From: Chloroflexota bacterium | Lineage (GTDB): Bacteria; Chloroflexota; Dormibacteria; CF-121 | Assembly: GCA_005882525.1 (NCBI GenBank) | Contig: VBGO01000142.1 | Span: forward strand, 1-5,912 | Length of the DNA stretch: 5,912 nucleotides | Direction: 5' to 3' | In this document: one piece after another, positions 5,102 through 5,912 of the stretch | Layout: every line of letters starts with the position of its first letter | How positions within the stretch are numbered: the first letter of the stretch is position 1 | Translations under genes and position numbers: made by a program | Notes under the pieces: model-generated | Database searches by the model: none | What the model was told of the DNA's origin: nothing | The model's input: only the letters and a program-made list of their open reading frames with translations

Positions 5102-5912
5102 CTATTTTGGCGCAGCGGCGGGCGTCTGTGCGTAGCGCGCGTAGACCGCGTCCACGAATTCGACAAAGCGGTCGGCCAGCGGGGCGCCGTCGAGTTGGAG
5201 CAGGTTTTCTGCGTTGTCCTCGCCGGCATGCGACAGGTTGTAACTGCCCGTGAAGACGGTGTTGTCGACCACCGTGATCTTGGCGTGCATGAAGTCGTGG
5301 ACGCTGGTCGGCGTGTAGGGCGTGGTGACCTTGGAGGCGAAGGGGAGCGCCGCGCTCACCGTCTGGAAGGCCGGTCCTTTCCAGGTGGCGTGGGGGTCGA
5401 CCCGCCACTGGCCGAGTACTTCCGCCATCTGCGTTCGGTCGTAGACTCCCTTGAAGTCTGGGTGCCTCCGGTGCGCCAGGTCGCCGAGCGTCCCCAGGAT
5501 CACCCCGGCCGTGATCACCGGCGAACACACCCTGATGCGGCGCTTGGCATGCGCGATCGCTTGGGCGATCGCGTGCGCCATCTGGCGTCCGCGCCCCGGC
5601 GCGAAGAAGACATGCGCCCTGACGGGACTCCCCTGGTAAACAACAGGGACGCTGGCGAGGTCGTACTTCCCGGTGCCCTCGACCCGGCCCGTGTCCCAGA
5701 GCTCGCCGAAGTTCCTCGCATACTCGGCCGCCAGCGCGCTGGACGGAATCTTGACGATAACGTTCTCTTCTTTAGTCCAGGAATCGTTCGTCCAGTTCGT
5801 GGAGCCGGTCCAGATCGTGGCCGCATCCGCAACCATGTACTTGTGGTGCATCAGGTCGGGAATGCCCGACACGGGTTTGGTCGAAACCCCCAGGCTGGCG
5901 ATGAAAGCGGTG
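5102..5912 (-). CDS. Phospholipase D-like protein with two HKD motifs (partial, N-terminus outside window)
   Basis: The frame stays open to the right edge. Its upstream residues (FIASLGVSTKPVSGIPD) continue the PLD fold, so the GTG at 5872 is not the true start. Two complete HxKx4D motifs are present. The first is HHKYMVAD...GSTN at 5795-5848 (H9, K11, D16 counted from 5872). The second is MHAKITVVD...GSYN at about 5237-5287 (H196, K198, D203). Two HKD motifs in one chain form a single active site using a phosphohistidine intermediate, cutting or transferring phosphodiester bonds. Substrates in this superfamily range from phospholipids to DNA, and nothing here separates these. Any signal peptide or membrane anchor would lie outside the window. 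The C-terminal tail is short and Ala/Pro-rich. The gene runs into the CtaG-like gene with a 5-base gap, so the two likely share an mRNA. Confidence 0.87.
   Translation of the reverse strand, partial: TAFIASLGVSTKPVSGIPDLMHHKYMVADAATIWTGSTNWTNDSWTKEENVIVKIPSSALAAEYARNFGELWDTGRVEGTGKYDLASVPVVYQGSPVRAHVFFAPGRGRQMAHAIAQAIAHAKRRIRVCSPVITAGVILGTLGDLAHRRHPDFKGVYDRTQMAEVLGQWRVDPHATWKGPAFQTVSAALPFASKVTTPYTPTSVHDFMHAKITVVDNTVFTGSYNLSHAGEDNAENLLQLDGAPLADRFVEFVDAVYARYAQTPAAAPK
5546..5579. repeat. Imperfect hairpin with two GCGATCGC palindromes inside the PLD-like gene
   Basis: GCGATCGC occurs at 5553-5560 and 5565-5572, separated by TTGG. The flanks extend the pairing to a stem of about 14 bp with two G-T pairs and one mismatch. 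It encodes the repeated AIAQAIA stretch of the protein. The octamer is the core of the HIP1 repeat of cyanobacteria; two copies alone do not show a repeat family here. Confidence 0.4.

Noticed and set aside
5097..5528. N-terminal extension of the CtaG-like protein by 144 codons
   Set aside because: The added sequence lies within the PLD-like gene on the same strand in another frame, is Arg-rich and lacks membrane segments, unlike the rest of the protein.
1..5912. CRISPR arrays, insertion sequences, integrase sites or toxin-antitoxin genes
   Set aside because: No regular spaced repeats, transposase or recombinase motifs, or small paired ORFs were found on either strand.

Overview
The window is GC-rich and densely coded on both strands, like an environmental high-GC bacterium. 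The DUF3090 + SCO1664-family gene pair is known mainly from Actinobacteria and Chloroflexota. With the class II fumarase, CtaG-like and winged-helix neighbours, a Chloroflexota-type genome is my best guess, but this is inference and the phylum is not fixed by the sequence.

Layout, left to right. (1) 1-148: the 3' end of a class II fumarase gene (fumC) on +. (2) 237-1259: a winged-helix protein of the AlkZ-like/HTH_42 group on +. Its recognisable reading frame continues upstream of the only ordinary start codon. (3) 2930-1256 on -: a two-gene signalling operon with a membrane histidine kinase (HisKA_3 type) followed by a NarL/LuxR-type response regulator. The two genes overlap by 11 bases. The regulator's stop codon overlaps the stop of the winged-helix gene tail to tail. 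(4) 2931-3137: a 207-base divergent intergenic region holding a -10-like box for the kinase gene, a small direct repeat and a strong terminator-shaped hairpin. The hairpin lies just before the ribosome binding site of the next + gene. (5) 3138-4372 on +: a DUF3090 protein and a SCO1664-family protein with a PI3/4-kinase-like fold, 2 bases apart, a conserved but functionally unexplained pair. (6) 5912-4380 on -: a two-HKD phospholipase D-like protein cut by the right edge, followed after 5 bases by a CtaG-like multi-pass membrane protein that lacks most of the usual histidines.

How they may work together. The kinase and regulator form a complete phosphorelay pair, and the divergent arrangement makes the DUF3090-SCO1664 operon a possible target. 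The hairpin in that operon's leader suggests a second control point by premature termination. The PLD-like and CtaG-like genes look co-transcribed. No mobile element, CRISPR array, tRNA or rRNA was seen, and no gene-free stretch exceeds 300 bases.
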